A DNA stretch of 64,000 nucleotides from Streptomyces sp. NBC_01428 (GCF_036231965.1 NZ_CP109499.1:3782001-3846000); one strand, 5' to 3'; shown: positions 26,100 to 34,404, counted from the stretch's first letter. Numbers and translations are program-made. The notes: generated by a model not told the origin, from the sequence alone.

Positions 26100-27449
26100 A
26101 TGCCTGCCGACACCGTCTCCGTCACGGGTTGGGGCCGCACCGCCCCGACCGCCGCCCGACTGGTCCGCCCGCGCAGCTACGAGGAGGCGGCGTCCGCCGT
26201 CCGGGAGTGCGGCACCCGGGGCGGGATCGCCCGGGGGCTCGGACGGGCGTACGGCGACGCCGCGCAGAACGCGGGCGGGGCCGTGCTCGACATGACGGGC
26301 CTCGACCGGATCCACGCCATCGACGTGAGCGGCGGCACGGTCCTGTGCGACGCCGGGGTGTCCCTGCACCGGCTGATGGAGGTGCTGCTCCCCCTCGGGT
26401 GGTTCGTCCCGGTCACCCCCGGGACCCGCTACGTGACGGTGGGCGGGGCGATCGGCGCGGACATCCACGGCAAGAACCACCACGGATCCGGCTCGTTCGC
26501 CCGGCACGTGCTCTCCTTCGAGCTGCTGACCGCGGACGGGGAGATCCGGACGGTCGCACAGGGCGAGCCCCTCTTCGACGCCACGGCGGGCGGCATGGGC
26601 CTGACCGGCGTGATCCTCACGGCGACGGTCCGCCTCCAGCCGGTGGAGACCGCGCTGATGTCCGTCGACACCGAGCGTGCGGTCGACCTGGACGACCTCA
26701 TGGCCCGGCTGACCGCCACCGACCATCTCTACCGCTACTCGGTCGCCTGGATCGACCTCCTCGCGCGCGGGGCGAACATGGGCCGCTCGGTCCTGACCCG
26801 CGGCGACCACGCCCCGCTGAACGCGTTGCCCCCGCGGGCGCGCCGGCACCCGCTGGCGTTCCGCCCCTCACGACTGCCGGCGCCACCCGCCTTCGTACCG
26901 GAGGGCCTCCTCGGCCGGACGACGGTGGGCCTCTTCAACGAGCTCTGGTACCGCAAGGCGCCCCGCGCGCGTACCGGCGAACTCCAGCGCATCCCGACCT
27001 TCTTCCACCCCCTCGACGGGGTACCGCACTGGAACCGCGTCTACGGCCGCGGCGGGTTCGTGCAGTACCAGTTCGTCGTCGGACACGGCCAGGAGGAGGC
27101 CCTGCGGCGCATCGTGGGGCGGATCTCCGAGCACCGCTGCCCGTCGTTCCTCGCCGTCCTGAAGCGCTTCGGGGAGGGCGATCCGGGCTGGCTGTCCTTC
27201 CCGATGTCCGGCTGGACCCTCGCTCTCGACATCCCGGCGAACCTGCCGGGCCTCGGCGCCTTCCTCGACGAACTCGACGAGCAGGTGGCGGGAGCCGGCG
27301 GGCGGGTCTACCTCGCCAAGGACGCGCGGCTCCGGCCCGAACTGCTGGCCGCGATGTACCCCCGGCTGGACGCGTTCCGCTCGCTGCGCCGAGAACTGGA
27401 CCCCCGGGGCGTCTTCACCTCGGACCTGTCCCGCCGCCTGGACCTGTAG
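26100..27449 (+). CDS. dprE1: Decaprenylphosphoryl-beta-D-ribose 2-oxidase (FAD-dependent)
   Basis: The 449-residue oxidase aligns along its length with mycobacterial DprE1, which oxidises decaprenylphosphoryl ribose at C2 on the way to arabinose. FAD-site landmarks are GLGRAYGDAAQN (48-57) and GADIHGKNHHGSGSF (H123, equivalent to H132). The substrate-domain end includes SFPMSGWTLALDIP, LAKDAR (K407, equivalent to K418) and a terminal GVFTSDLSRRLDL. At the place of mycobacterial Cys387 (WNICVD) this protein has WTLALD, that is Ala375. That cysteine is the covalent target of benzothiazinones, so this enzyme should resist them. ATG at 26100 gives the usual start. dprE2 follows after 75 bases. 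Confidence 0.93.
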   Translation: MPADTVSVTGWGRTAPTAARLVRPRSYEEAASAVRECGTRGGIARGLGRAYGDAAQNAGGAVLDMTGLDRIHAIDVSGGTVLCDAGVSLHRLMEVLLPLGWFVPVTPGTRYVTVGGAIGADIHGKNHHGSGSFARHVLSFELLTADGEIRTVAQGEPLFDATAGGMGLTGVILTATVRLQPVETALMSVDTERAVDLDDLMARLTATDHLYRYSVAWIDLLARGANMGRSVLTRGDHAPLNALPPRARRHPLAFRPSRLPAPPAFVPEGLLGRTTVGLFNELWYRKAPRARTGELQRIPTFFHPLDGVPHWNRVYGRGGFVQYQFVVGHGQEEALRRIVGRISEHRCPSFLAVLKRFGEGDPGWLSFPMSGWTLALDIPANLPGLGAFLDELDEQVAGAGGRVYLAKDARLRPELLAAMYPRLDAFRSLRRELDPRGVFTSDLSRRLDL

Positions 27450-27524
27450 AGCGCGTTCCCGGCCACCCCGCCCCCCGGCGCCTGTCCCGCCCTCGTCGTT
27501 TCGTCCCCGTCTCAAGGAGCTGTC

Positions 27525-28280
27525 ATGAAGGACGCCTTCGGTATCCCCCAGTCCCTGCTGATCCTCGGCGGCACGTCCGAGATCGCGCTGGCCACCGCGC
27601 GCCGGATGATCGTCCGGCGCACCCGCACGGTGTGGCTGGCCGGACGGCCGACGCCCGCCCTGGAGGAGGCCGCCGAACAGCTGCGCGCGCTCGGCGCGGA
27701 CGCCCGTACGGTCGCCTTCGACGCCTTGGACCCCGAGTCCCACGAGGAGGCGCTCGGCAAGGTCTTCGCCGAGGGCGACATCGACATGGTCCTGATGGCC
27801 GTCGGGGTCCTCGGCGATCAGGCGCTGGACGAGCGTGAGCCCGTCGCGGCGGCGCGGGTCGCGATGACCAACTACACGGGGGCCGTCTCGTCGGGCCTGG
27901 TGTGCGCGCGGGCCCTCCAGACGCAGGGGCACGGCTCCCTGGTGGTGCTGTCCTCGGTCGCGGGTGAGCGCGCCCGCCGCTCGAACTTCATCTACGGCTC
28001 CAGCAAGGCCGGTCTGGACGCGTTCGCGCAGGGGCTCGGCGACGCCCTCCACGGCACGGGCGTGCACGTGATGATCGTCCGTCCCGGGTTCGTCCGCACC
28101 CGGATGACGGCCGGCCTGCCGGAAGCGCCGCTGGCGACCACGCCGGAGGCGGTGGCCGCCGCGATCGAGCTGGGGCTCCGGCGCCGGTCGGAGACGGTGT
28201 GGGTACCGGGGGCGCTGCGGGTGGTCATGTCCGCCCTGCGACACGCGCCGCGCGGGTTGTTCCGTCGCCTGCCGCTCTGA
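27525..28280 (+). CDS. dprE2: Decaprenylphosphoryl-2-keto-beta-D-erythro-pentose reductase (short-chain dehydrogenase)
   Basis: The 251-residue NAD(P)H-dependent reductase is the partner of DprE1, reducing the 2-keto intermediate to decaprenylphosphoryl arabinose. The Rossmann motif is LGGTSEIALATARR (residues 14-27). The catalytic Ser lies in VVLSSVAGERARR and the Tyr-Lys pair in FIYGSSKAG. The C-terminal tail VPGALRVVMSALRHAPRGLFRRLPL is amphipathic and typical of DprE2. ATG at 27525 has AAGGAG upstream. Cotranscription with dprE1 is very likely; a hairpin follows the stop. Confidence 0.93.
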   Translation: MKDAFGIPQSLLILGGTSEIALATARRMIVRRTRTVWLAGRPTPALEEAAEQLRALGADARTVAFDALDPESHEEALGKVFAEGDIDMVLMAVGVLGDQALDEREPVAAARVAMTNYTGAVSSGLVCARALQTQGHGSLVVLSSVAGERARRSNFIYGSSKAGLDAFAQGLGDALHGTGVHVMIVRPGFVRTRMTAGLPEAPLATTPEAVAAAIELGLRRRSETVWVPGALRVVMSALRHAPRGLFRRLPL

Positions 28281-28296
28281 GGCAGTGCCGACACGC

Positions 28297-28328
28297 CGTG
28301 CCCCTGGAGCCCTGAGCCCGGGGGCACG
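28297..28328 (+). terminator. Hairpin after dprE2
   Basis: Eight-base arms CGTGCCCC and GGGGCACG lie around a 16-base loop, 16 bases after the dprE2 stop. It is weaker than the other terminators here. Just beyond it, the short phrase GTGAGGACCGGC occurs twice (about 28333 and 28350). Confidence 0.5.
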
Positions 28329-28375
28329 CGCGCGTGAGGACCGGCCTCAGTGAGGACCGGCGCAGAGGACCGACG

Positions 28376-28963
28376 TCAGAGCGCGGGCAGGGTCGTGTTG
28401 GTGCCGCGCTCCGAGGGGCAGGCCTGCGGGGGGACCACGGCGCCGCCGAAGACGTACTCGCGGAGCTTGCGCCACACCGCGTCCGGGCCCTGCTCGTAGA
28501 GCGCGAACCCGGTGCAGGGCCACTGGGCCTCGTAGCCGGAGAGTGCCTCGAAGGCGCGGTCCATCGCCTCGTCGTCGATGCCGTGGGCCACGGTGACGTG
28601 CGGGTGGTACGGGAACTGGAGCTCCCGGGCGCAGGGGCCGGAGGCGTCCCGGACCTGCTTCTGGAGCCAGGTGCAGGCCTCCGTGCCCTCGGCCACCCGG
28701 ACGTAGACGACCGGTGACAGGGGGCGGAAGGTGCCCGTGCCGGACAGCCGCATGGGGAACGGGCGCCCGGCCGCGGCGACGTCGAGGAGGTGCGCCTCGA
28801 TCGCGGGCAGGGCGGACTCCTCCACCTCGGTCGGCGGCAGCAGGGTGACGTGCGTGGGGATGCCGGAAGCCGCGGGGTCGCCGAAGCCCGCGCGCCGCTC
28901 CTGGAGCAGGCTGCCGTGAGGCTCCGGGACCGCGATCGACACGCCGATCGTTACGGTCCCCAC
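28376..28963 (-). CDS. 2'-5' RNA ligase / 2H phosphoesterase superfamily protein
   Basis: The 195-residue protein has the two HxT motifs of the 2H superfamily: HVTLLPP near residue 38 and HVTVAHG near 122. They form a symmetric active site acting on 2',3'-cyclic or 2'-5' phosphates of RNA or small nucleotides. It is cytosolic, with no signal or helix. The C-terminal 25 residues (GGAVVPPQACPSERGTNTTL) go beyond the fold. The biological substrate is unknown. The GTG at 28963 begins a strand-like MGTVTIGVSIAVP, as in relatives. It stands alone between dprE2 and trpS. Confidence 0.85.
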   Translation of the reverse strand: MGTVTIGVSIAVPEPHGSLLQERRAGFGDPAASGIPTHVTLLPPTEVEESALPAIEAHLLDVAAAGRPFPMRLSGTGTFRPLSPVVYVRVAEGTEACTWLQKQVRDASGPCARELQFPYHPHVTVAHGIDDEAMDRAFEALSGYEAQWPCTGFALYEQGPDAVWRKLREYVFGGAVVPPQACPSERGTNTTLPAL

Positions 28964-29176
28964 GTCGTCTCCTGTCGTCGTTCCATGGTCCGGTCGGTGG
29001 TGGTGCGGGGCGGACAGGGGCCGTGGTACGGCCTGTCCGGCTATCGACTGTACGGCGGTGAGGCCCTCTATTGGCGGCCGTACGAGTGTCGCGCTCGTCT
29101 CGTACTGACTGCCGAAGGCGCTGTGGTAGGGGCCGCCGTACGGGCCGGGGCCCCGGCGACGCGGCGGCCCCGTCCG

Positions 29177-30190
29177 TCAGTGCTTGGCGGGCAGGAAGCC
29201 GACCTTGTCGTACGCCTGGGAGAGCGTCTCCGCGGCGACGGCACGGGCCTTCTCCGCGCCCTTGGCGAGGATCGAGTCGAGGGTCTCCGGGTCGTCCAGG
29301 TACTGCTGGGTGCGCTCACGGAACGGCGTCACGAAGTCGACCATGACCTCGGCGAGGTCCGTTTTCAGCGCACCGTAGCCCTTGCCCGTGTACTTCTGCT
29401 CCAGTTCGGCGATACCGGTCCCGGTGAGGGTCGAGTAGATGGTCAGCAGGTTGCTGATACCCGGTTTCTCCGCCGGGTCATACCTGATGACCGTGTCCGT
29501 GTCGGTGACCGCGCTCTTGACCTTCTTGGCCGTCGCCTTCGGGTCGTCGAGCAGGTTGATGAGGCCCTTGGGCGTGGACGCCGACTTGCTCATCTTGATC
29601 GCCGGGTCCTGGAGATCGAAGATCTTCGCCGTCTCCTTGAGGATGTACGGCTTCGGGACCGTGAACGTCGCGCCGAAGCGGCCGTTGAAGCGCTCGGCGA
29701 GGTCACGGGTCAGCTCGATGTGCTGTCGCTGGTCCTCACCGACCGGCACCTCGTTGGCCTGGTAGAGCAGGATGTCCGCGACCTGGAGGATCGGGTACGT
29801 GAACAGGCCGACGCTGGCCCGGTCGGCGCCCTGCTTGGCGGACTTGTCCTTGAACTGCGTCATGCGGGAGGCCTCACCGAAGCCGGTCAGGCAGTTCATG
29901 ATCCACGCGAGCTGCGCGTGCTCGGGCACGTGGCTCTGCACGAAGAGCGTGCAGCGCTCCGGGTCGAGGCCCGCGGCGAGGAGCTGGGCCGCGGCGAGCC
30001 GGGTGTTGGCCCGCAGGTCCGCGGGGTCCTGCGGAATCGTGATCGCGTGCAGGTCGACGACCATGTAGAACGCGTCGTGGGACTCCTGCAGGGCCACCCA
30101 CTGGCGGACCGCGCCGAGGTAGTTGCCGAGGTGGAACGAGCCTGCCGTGGGCTGGATTCCGGAGAGCACGCGAGGACTGTCAGAGGCCAT
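29177..30190 (-). CDS. trpS: Tryptophanyl-tRNA synthetase
   Basis: The 337-residue class I synthetase charges tRNA-Trp. The ATP-site HIGH-type motif is in GSFHLGNYLGA (residues 17-27) and the KMSKS loop appears intact in AIKMSKSASTPKG. GEDQRQHIELTRDLAERFN and the tryptophan-pocket region FQSHVPEHAQLAW-like (FVQSHVPEH) are conserved. Length fits bacterial TrpRS. Streptomycetes often carry two TrpRS enzymes, one indolmycin-resistant; I cannot assign which this is. ATG at 30190 gives MASDSPRVLSGIQPT. The gene is divergent from the sigma-factor promoter, 67 bases away. I see no T-box leader. Confidence 0.95.
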   Translation of the reverse strand: MASDSPRVLSGIQPTAGSFHLGNYLGAVRQWVALQESHDAFYMVVDLHAITIPQDPADLRANTRLAAAQLLAAGLDPERCTLFVQSHVPEHAQLAWIMNCLTGFGEASRMTQFKDKSAKQGADRASVGLFTYPILQVADILLYQANEVPVGEDQRQHIELTRDLAERFNGRFGATFTVPKPYILKETAKIFDLQDPAIKMSKSASTPKGLINLLDDPKATAKKVKSAVTDTDTVIRYDPAEKPGISNLLTIYSTLTGTGIAELEQKYTGKGYGALKTDLAEVMVDFVTPFRERTQQYLDDPETLDSILAKGAEKARAVAAETLSQAYDKVGFLPAKH

Positions 30191-30256
30191 GCTCACCATT
30201 CTCTCAGGTACCGGGACCCGCTCCGGAACTGGCCGGAAACAGCAGGGACACGAGGG

Positions 30257-30284
30257 GGAACCGATGGGCCCCGAGCGGTGTACC
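30257..30284 (+). promoter_or_regulatory. ECF-type promoter of the sigma/anti-sigma operon, copy 1
   Basis: GGAAC (30257-30261) is followed after exactly 16 bases by GTGTACC (30278-30284). The same pair with the same spacing occurs at 31933-31960, and the 13 bases GAGCGGTGTACCA are identical in both. This is the bipartite layout of ECF sigma promoters (GGAAC -35). It lies directly before the ECF-like sigma gene, which implies autoregulation. The expected transcript start, 6 or 7 bases after the -10, coincides with GTG at 30291. Confidence 0.75.
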
Positions 30285-30290
30285 AAGAGT

Positions 30291-30950
30291 GTGAGGACGC
30301 GGGAGGGGGGCCGCATCGTCGTCGACGAGGCCGAGGTCATCGCCCGCGTACGCGCCGGAGAGCCGGAGGCGTACGCGGAGCTGGTCCGTGCCCACACGAG
30401 TATCGCGATCAGGGCGGCCAGAGCACTCGGCGCGGGGGCGGACGCGGAGGACGTGGTGCAGCAGGCCTTCATCAAGGCGTACTGCTCGCTGGAGCGCTTT
30501 CGGGAGGGCTCGGCGTTCAAGCCGTGGCTGCTGTCGATCGTGGCCAACGAAGCGAGGAACACCGTGCGCACGGCGGTGCGCCAGCGCACCCTGGCCGGCC
30601 GGGAGGCCGCGCTGACCGAGGCGGAACCGCTGATACCGGAATCGACGGACCCGGCCCTCGCGGCCCTGGAGACGGAGCGCCGGGCGGCGCTGCTGGCCGG
30701 CCTGGACCAGCTGAGCGAGGAGCACCGCCTCGTCGTCACCTACCGCTATCTCCTGGAGATGGACGAGCCGGAGACGGCCCAGGCGCTCGGCTGGCCCCGG
30801 GGCACGGTGAAGTCCCGGCTCAACCGCGCCCTGCGCAAACTGGGCCGGCTCCTGCCCGCCCTCGAACCCCGCGAGCCGCTACTGCCCCGCCAGCCGGGGC
30901 AGCCCCGAGAGCCCCGAGAGCCCCGACAAGGGGGTGCCGACCATGCGTGA
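30291..30950 (+). CDS. ECF-like RNA polymerase sigma factor
   Basis: The 219-residue factor has sigma region 2 (EPEAYAELVRAHTSIAIRAARALG through AEDVVQQAFIKAYCSLERFR and AFKPWLLSIVANEARN). Region 4 follows (LSEEHRLVVTYRYLLEMDEPETAQALGWPRGTVKSRLNRALRKL). A C-terminal tail with PREPREPRQ repeats is an addition. Two starts compete. ATG at 30264 has a GAGGGGG site, but that stretch is part of the GGAAC-N16-GTGTACC promoter. GTG at 30291 would be leaderless from that promoter and is preferred here. The next gene, overlapping by 8 bases, encodes its likely membrane anti-sigma factor. The inducing stress is unknown. Confidence 0.87.
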   Translation: MRTREGGRIVVDEAEVIARVRAGEPEAYAELVRAHTSIAIRAARALGAGADAEDVVQQAFIKAYCSLERFREGSAFKPWLLSIVANEARNTVRTAVRQRTLAGREAALTEAEPLIPESTDPALAALETERRAALLAGLDQLSEEHRLVVTYRYLLEMDEPETAQALGWPRGTVKSRLNRALRKLGRLLPALEPREPLLPRQPGQPREPREPRQGGADHA

Positions 30951-31884
30951 GCCGTACAAGGACGCGGACGCGGACGAGGGCGAGGATGCCGCCGGTGCGG
31001 GACCGGGCCTCGGCCGCGGGAGGCGGGAGCACGCCGACGCCGCCCGGCTGCGGGACGAGCTGCTGGCGCTCGGAAGGACGCTGGACGGGCCGGGGACCGG
31101 CGGCGCCGATCGCGGTGAGTCGATGGCCGAGCGGGTGCTGTCGGAGCTGCTCGCGATGGAGGCGTCCCCGGCCTCGACGCGGCGGTACGACGCGACCCCG
31201 TCCGCGGTGACCGGCCGGCCGTCGCGATCCGGCGCGCGGCTGCGGTTGGTGCGTCGCTGGGCGCGGGAGCGTTGGCGCGTTCTGACGGCGGGTCTGTGCG
31301 GTGTGCTGACGGTGCTCGTCCTCACCCCTCCGGTGCGCGCCGCGGTCGTCGACTGGTTCGACTTCGGCGGCATCGAGGTGCGGTACGACCCGTCGGTCGC
31401 GCCCTCGGCCGGTGCCCGGGTGCCGGGCTGCCCCGGCCCCTCCCTGACGTCGGCTCAGGCGGCGCGGCGAGCCGGGTTCACCCCACCCGTGCCCGGCGCG
31501 CTCGGGACGCCGGACACGATCACGGTGACACCGGAGCCGAAGGGGCGCCTGCTGATGAACCTGTGCTGGCGCGAGCACGGGCACACGGTCCGGATCGACG
31601 CGTTTCCGGCCCGGCTGGACATCGGTTTCACCAAGACGGTGCGGGAGCCGCCGCAGTGGCTGAGCCTGGGCGACGGGGAGACGCTCGGCAGTCCCGCGCT
31701 GTGGTTCGCGCGCCCGCACGTTCTGAGCTTCCGGCTCCTCGACGCGGACGGCGAGGGCTTCGACCACGCCGAGCGGACCGCCGGGCCGACGCTGCTGTGG
31801 ACGCACCACGGCGAGGTGACGCTCCGGCTGGAGGGGGTGCCGTCCAAGGCGCGGGCGCTGGAGATCGCGCGCTCGCTGAAATAG
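30943..31884 (+). CDS. Probable membrane anti-sigma factor
   Basis: The 313-residue protein has an acidic, Gly-rich cytoplasmic part (residues 1-95), one transmembrane helix at about 98-118 (VLTAGLCGVLTVLVL) and a 190-residue extracytoplasmic domain with no family I recognise. That domain has two cysteines. The layout of cytoplasmic part, single helix and sensor domain, with an 8-base overlap with the sigma gene, is that of a cognate anti-sigma factor. No classic zinc-binding HxxxCxxC motif is present, so it is not a ZAS-type protein. ATG at 30943 has AAGGGGG 8 bases upstream. Confidence 0.75.
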   Translation: MREPYKDADADEGEDAAGAGPGLGRGRREHADAARLRDELLALGRTLDGPGTGGADRGESMAERVLSELLAMEASPASTRRYDATPSAVTGRPSRSGARLRLVRRWARERWRVLTAGLCGVLTVLVLTPPVRAAVVDWFDFGGIEVRYDPSVAPSAGARVPGCPGPSLTSAQAARRAGFTPPVPGALGTPDTITVTPEPKGRLLMNLCWREHGHTVRIDAFPARLDIGFTKTVREPPQWLSLGDGETLGSPALWFARPHVLSFRLLDADGEGFDHAERTAGPTLLWTHHGEVTLRLEGVPSKARALEIARSLK

Positions 31885-31932
31885 CCCACCCGCCGGCCGC
31901 GAGACCGCTCCGAGGTCGGCGGGCCCCGAGAG

Positions 31933-31960
31933 GGAACCCCGAGGGGTCGAGCGGTGTACC
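31933..31960 (+). promoter_or_regulatory. ECF-type promoter, copy 2, ahead of the exported protein gene
   Basis: GGAAC (31933-31937), a 16-base spacer and GTGTACC (31954-31960) repeat the layout found upstream of the sigma gene, including identical GAGCGGTGTACCA and a following GAGTG. It would give a leader of about 135 bases before ATG at 32102. The leader has a palindrome GAGACGTCTC (31967-31976) and three near-copies of GGAACGAGA(A/G)GCCGA at about 32051-32086. Confidence 0.72.
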
Positions 31961-32101
31961 AGGAGTGAGACGTCTCGTGCGGGCCCCACCGGCTGAGGGT
32001 GGGCGCGCCGAGCGAGACGGCGGGTGCGATGCCGAGAGGACGAGCGGCCAAGGAACGAGAAGCCGAGGAACGAGAGGCCGAGGGAACGAGGGGCTGGCGA
32101 C

Positions 32102-32899
32102 ATGGGGGGACGGATGACGTGCAGGGGTCGGTGGGATCGAAGGGGCAGGGCGAGGGTGTGGGGGCGGTTCCTCGTGTCGGTGGCGGTGGCCCTGTCGGCG
32201 TCGCTGACGGTCGGCGCCGCGCCGTCCCGGGCCGCGGTCGGTTCCGAGGGCCTCGGTACAGCGGCCGGTTCCGAGGGCCTCGGTACAGCGGCCGGTTCCG
32301 AGGGCCTCGGTAAAGGTGACAGCCCGGACCTGGCTCTGGTGATCGCCGGCGACACCGGGCGGACGGTGACGCTGCACTCCGGGGACCGGGACTTCGGGCG
32401 GCTGTGGCGGCTGCTGGCGCCCCGGTTCACGGGGACGGAGCAGGTGCCCGACGCGTGGGCCCACGGCGACTATCCGGCGGTGCGGGCCACGGTCGTCTGG
32501 GGGCTGACCGGTGTCGGGGGCTGGCCCCAGACAGCTCGTGCGCCCGGCGGGGACGTCGCCGTCGAGCGGCAGGACCAGGTGTTCCTCGCGCGGGACGGCA
32601 CACCGTGGGTGCGCACGGACGTCTCACCCGACGTGGTCGACGACGACATCCGCTGGCATCGGGCGCCGCGCTCACTGTTCGGGCAGCTGGCGCGGGACGG
32701 AAAGCTGTTCGGTCCGCAGCGGGCGGCGCCGGTGTCCACGGGACGGGCGGCGCGGGAGCGGGCGGAGTGGGCGCTGGCCGGAGTCGCCGCGGGGCTACTG
32801 ATGGGCGCCGGGATCCCCTGGTGCAGACGCCGCGCGGCGACCCGGCGCGAGAACGCCGGATCGCCGCGGGAGCCACGACAGGAGCTGGTCGACCTGTAG
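32102..32899 (+). CDS. Exported protein of unknown function, probable member of the sigma regulon
   Basis: The 265-residue protein starts with an Arg-rich n-region and a hydrophobic core ending APSRA-A near residue 40, a typical signal peptide. A GSEGLGTAA repeat region follows, then an unrecognised domain (about 70-215) with many Trp/Arg/Asp residues. A single helix near 228-245 is followed by an Arg-rich cytoplasmic tail. ATG at 32102 has GAGGGG 8 bases upstream; ATG at 32114 is the alternative. It follows the sigma and anti-sigma genes and has its own copy of their promoter, so it is probably switched on together with them. Confidence 0.7.
   Translation: MGGRMTCRGRWDRRGRARVWGRFLVSVAVALSASLTVGAAPSRAAVGSEGLGTAAGSEGLGTAAGSEGLGKGDSPDLALVIAGDTGRTVTLHSGDRDFGRLWRLLAPRFTGTEQVPDAWAHGDYPAVRATVVWGLTGVGGWPQTARAPGGDVAVERQDQVFLARDGTPWVRTDVSPDVVDDDIRWHRAPRSLFGQLARDGKLFGPQRAAPVSTGRAARERAEWALAGVAAGLLMGAGIPWCRRRAATRRENAGSPREPRQELVDL
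32240..32311 (+). repeat. 27-base tandem repeat in the exported protein gene
   Basis: Two perfect 27-base units (32240-32266, 32267-32293) and a partial third encode GSEGLGTAA just after the predicted signal peptide. Unit length is a multiple of three, so copy-number change keeps the frame. Confidence 0.9.
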
Positions 32900-32920
32900 G
32901 AGCCGGCCGGTGGGCGGCTG

Positions 32921-34366
32921 TCAGCCGAGGTCGATCTCCGGGTAGAGCGGGAACGGCGCCAGCAGGTCGGTGGCGCGGTGGGCGATCTCGTCGGAGATCT
33001 TCGCGTCGAGGACGTGCTGGGCCTTGGACGGAGCGCCCTTGGCGGTGGTGCCGGCCTCGGCGGCGGTGAGGACGCGGTCGATCAGACCGGCGATCTCGTC
33101 CATCTCGGCCGCACCGAGACCACGGGTGGTCAGCGCGGGCGTGCCGATGCGGATACCGGAGGTGTACCAGGCGCCGTTCGGGTCGGCGGGAATGGAGTTC
33201 CGGTTGGTGACGATGCCCGAGTCGAGCAGGGCCGACTCGGCCTGACGGCCGGTGAGGCCGTAGGAGGAGGCCACGTCGATGAGGTTGAGGTGGTTGTCGG
33301 TACCGCCGGTGACCAGCGTGGCGCCGCGGCGCATCAGGCCCTCGGCGAGGGCACGGGCGTTGTCGACGACGGCCTGCGCGTAGTCGCGGAACTCGGGGCG
33401 GCGGGCCTCCGCGAGTGCGACGGCCTTGGCGGCCATGACGTGCGGGAGGGGGCCGCCGAGCACCATCGGACAGCCGCGGTCGACCTGCTCGGCGAGGGTC
33501 TCGTCGCACAGGACCATGCCGCCGCGCGGGCCGCGGAGCGACTTGTGCGTGGTCGTGGTGACGATCTGGGCGTGCGGCACCGGGTCGAAGTCGCCGGTGA
33601 GGACCTTGCCGGCGACGAGGCCGGCGAAGTGGGCCATGTCGACCATGAGGGTGGCGCCGACCTCGTCGGCGATCTCCCGCATGATGCGGAAGTTCACCAG
33701 GCGGGGGTAGGCGGAGTAACCGGCGACGATGATCAGCGGCTTGAACTCGCGGGCGGAGGTGCGCAGGGCCTCGTAGTCGATGAGGCCGGTCGCGGGGTCG
33801 GTGCCGTAGGAGCGCTGGTCGAACATCTTGCCGGAGATGTTCGGGCGGAAGCCGTGGGTGAGGTGGCCGCCGGCGTCGAGGGACATGCCGAGCATGCGCT
33901 GGTTGCCGAAGGCCTGGCGCAGTTCGGCCCAGTCGGCCTCGGTGAGGTCGTTGACGTTGCGGACGCCTGCCTTGGCAAGGGCGGGGGCCTCGACGCGGGC
34001 GGCGAGGACGGCCCAGAAGGCGACGAGGTTGGCGTCGATGCCGGAGTGCGGCTGGGCGTAGGCGTGCTCGGCGCCGAAGAGTTCGCGGGCGTGCTCGGCG
34101 GCGAGGGCCTCGACAGTGTCGACGTTGCGGCAGCCGGCGTAGAAGCGGCGGCCGACGGTGCCCTCGGCGTACTTGTCGCTGAACCAGTTGCCCATGGCGA
34201 GCAGGGTGGCCGGGGAGGCGTAGTTCTCGGACGCGATGAGCTTCAGCATGTCGCGCTGGTCGGCGACTTCCTGGCCGATGGCGTCGGCGACGCGGGGCTC
34301 GACGGCCCTGATCACGTCGAGGGCGCTGCGGAAGGCGGTGGACTCGGTGGAAAGGGGCTCTGGCAT
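32921..34366 (-). CDS. glyA: Serine hydroxymethyltransferase
   Basis: The 481-residue PLP enzyme converts serine and tetrahydrofolate to glycine and 5,10-methylene-THF. The N-terminal LIASENYASPA and the PLP lysine in TTTTHKSLRGPRGG (K275) are clear. VDMAHFAGLVAG and DNHLNLID are also conserved. It is about 50 residues longer than E. coli GlyA, with an insertion near residues 120-170 (ALAKAGVRNVNDLTEADWAE), marking a divergent actinobacterial GlyA branch, so it may be one of two copies in the genome. ATG at 34366 follows CGGAGG. A ZTP riboswitch lies in its leader. Confidence 0.94.
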   Translation of the reverse strand: MPEPLSTESTAFRSALDVIRAVEPRVADAIGQEVADQRDMLKLIASENYASPATLLAMGNWFSDKYAEGTVGRRFYAGCRNVDTVEALAAEHARELFGAEHAYAQPHSGIDANLVAFWAVLAARVEAPALAKAGVRNVNDLTEADWAELRQAFGNQRMLGMSLDAGGHLTHGFRPNISGKMFDQRSYGTDPATGLIDYEALRTSAREFKPLIIVAGYSAYPRLVNFRIMREIADEVGATLMVDMAHFAGLVAGKVLTGDFDPVPHAQIVTTTTHKSLRGPRGGMVLCDETLAEQVDRGCPMVLGGPLPHVMAAKAVALAEARRPEFRDYAQAVVDNARALAEGLMRRGATLVTGGTDNHLNLIDVASSYGLTGRQAESALLDSGIVTNRNSIPADPNGAWYTSGIRIGTPALTTRGLGAAEMDEIAGLIDRVLTAAEAGTTAKGAPSKAQHVLDAKISDEIAHRATDLLAPFPLYPEIDLG

Positions 34367-34404
34367 GACGGCCTCCGGACGTGGCGTTCAGCGTTCACGG
34401 GTCG

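Noticed and set aside
30191..30256. T-box leader for trpS
   Set aside because: The 66-base gap is too short and has no T-box sequence or antiterminator.
30264..30290. ATG at 30264 as start of the sigma factor gene
   Set aside because: It has a purine-rich site upstream, but the region is part of a duplicated GGAAC-N16-GTGTACC promoter, so a transcript from it would begin after this ATG. Kept only as the alternative.
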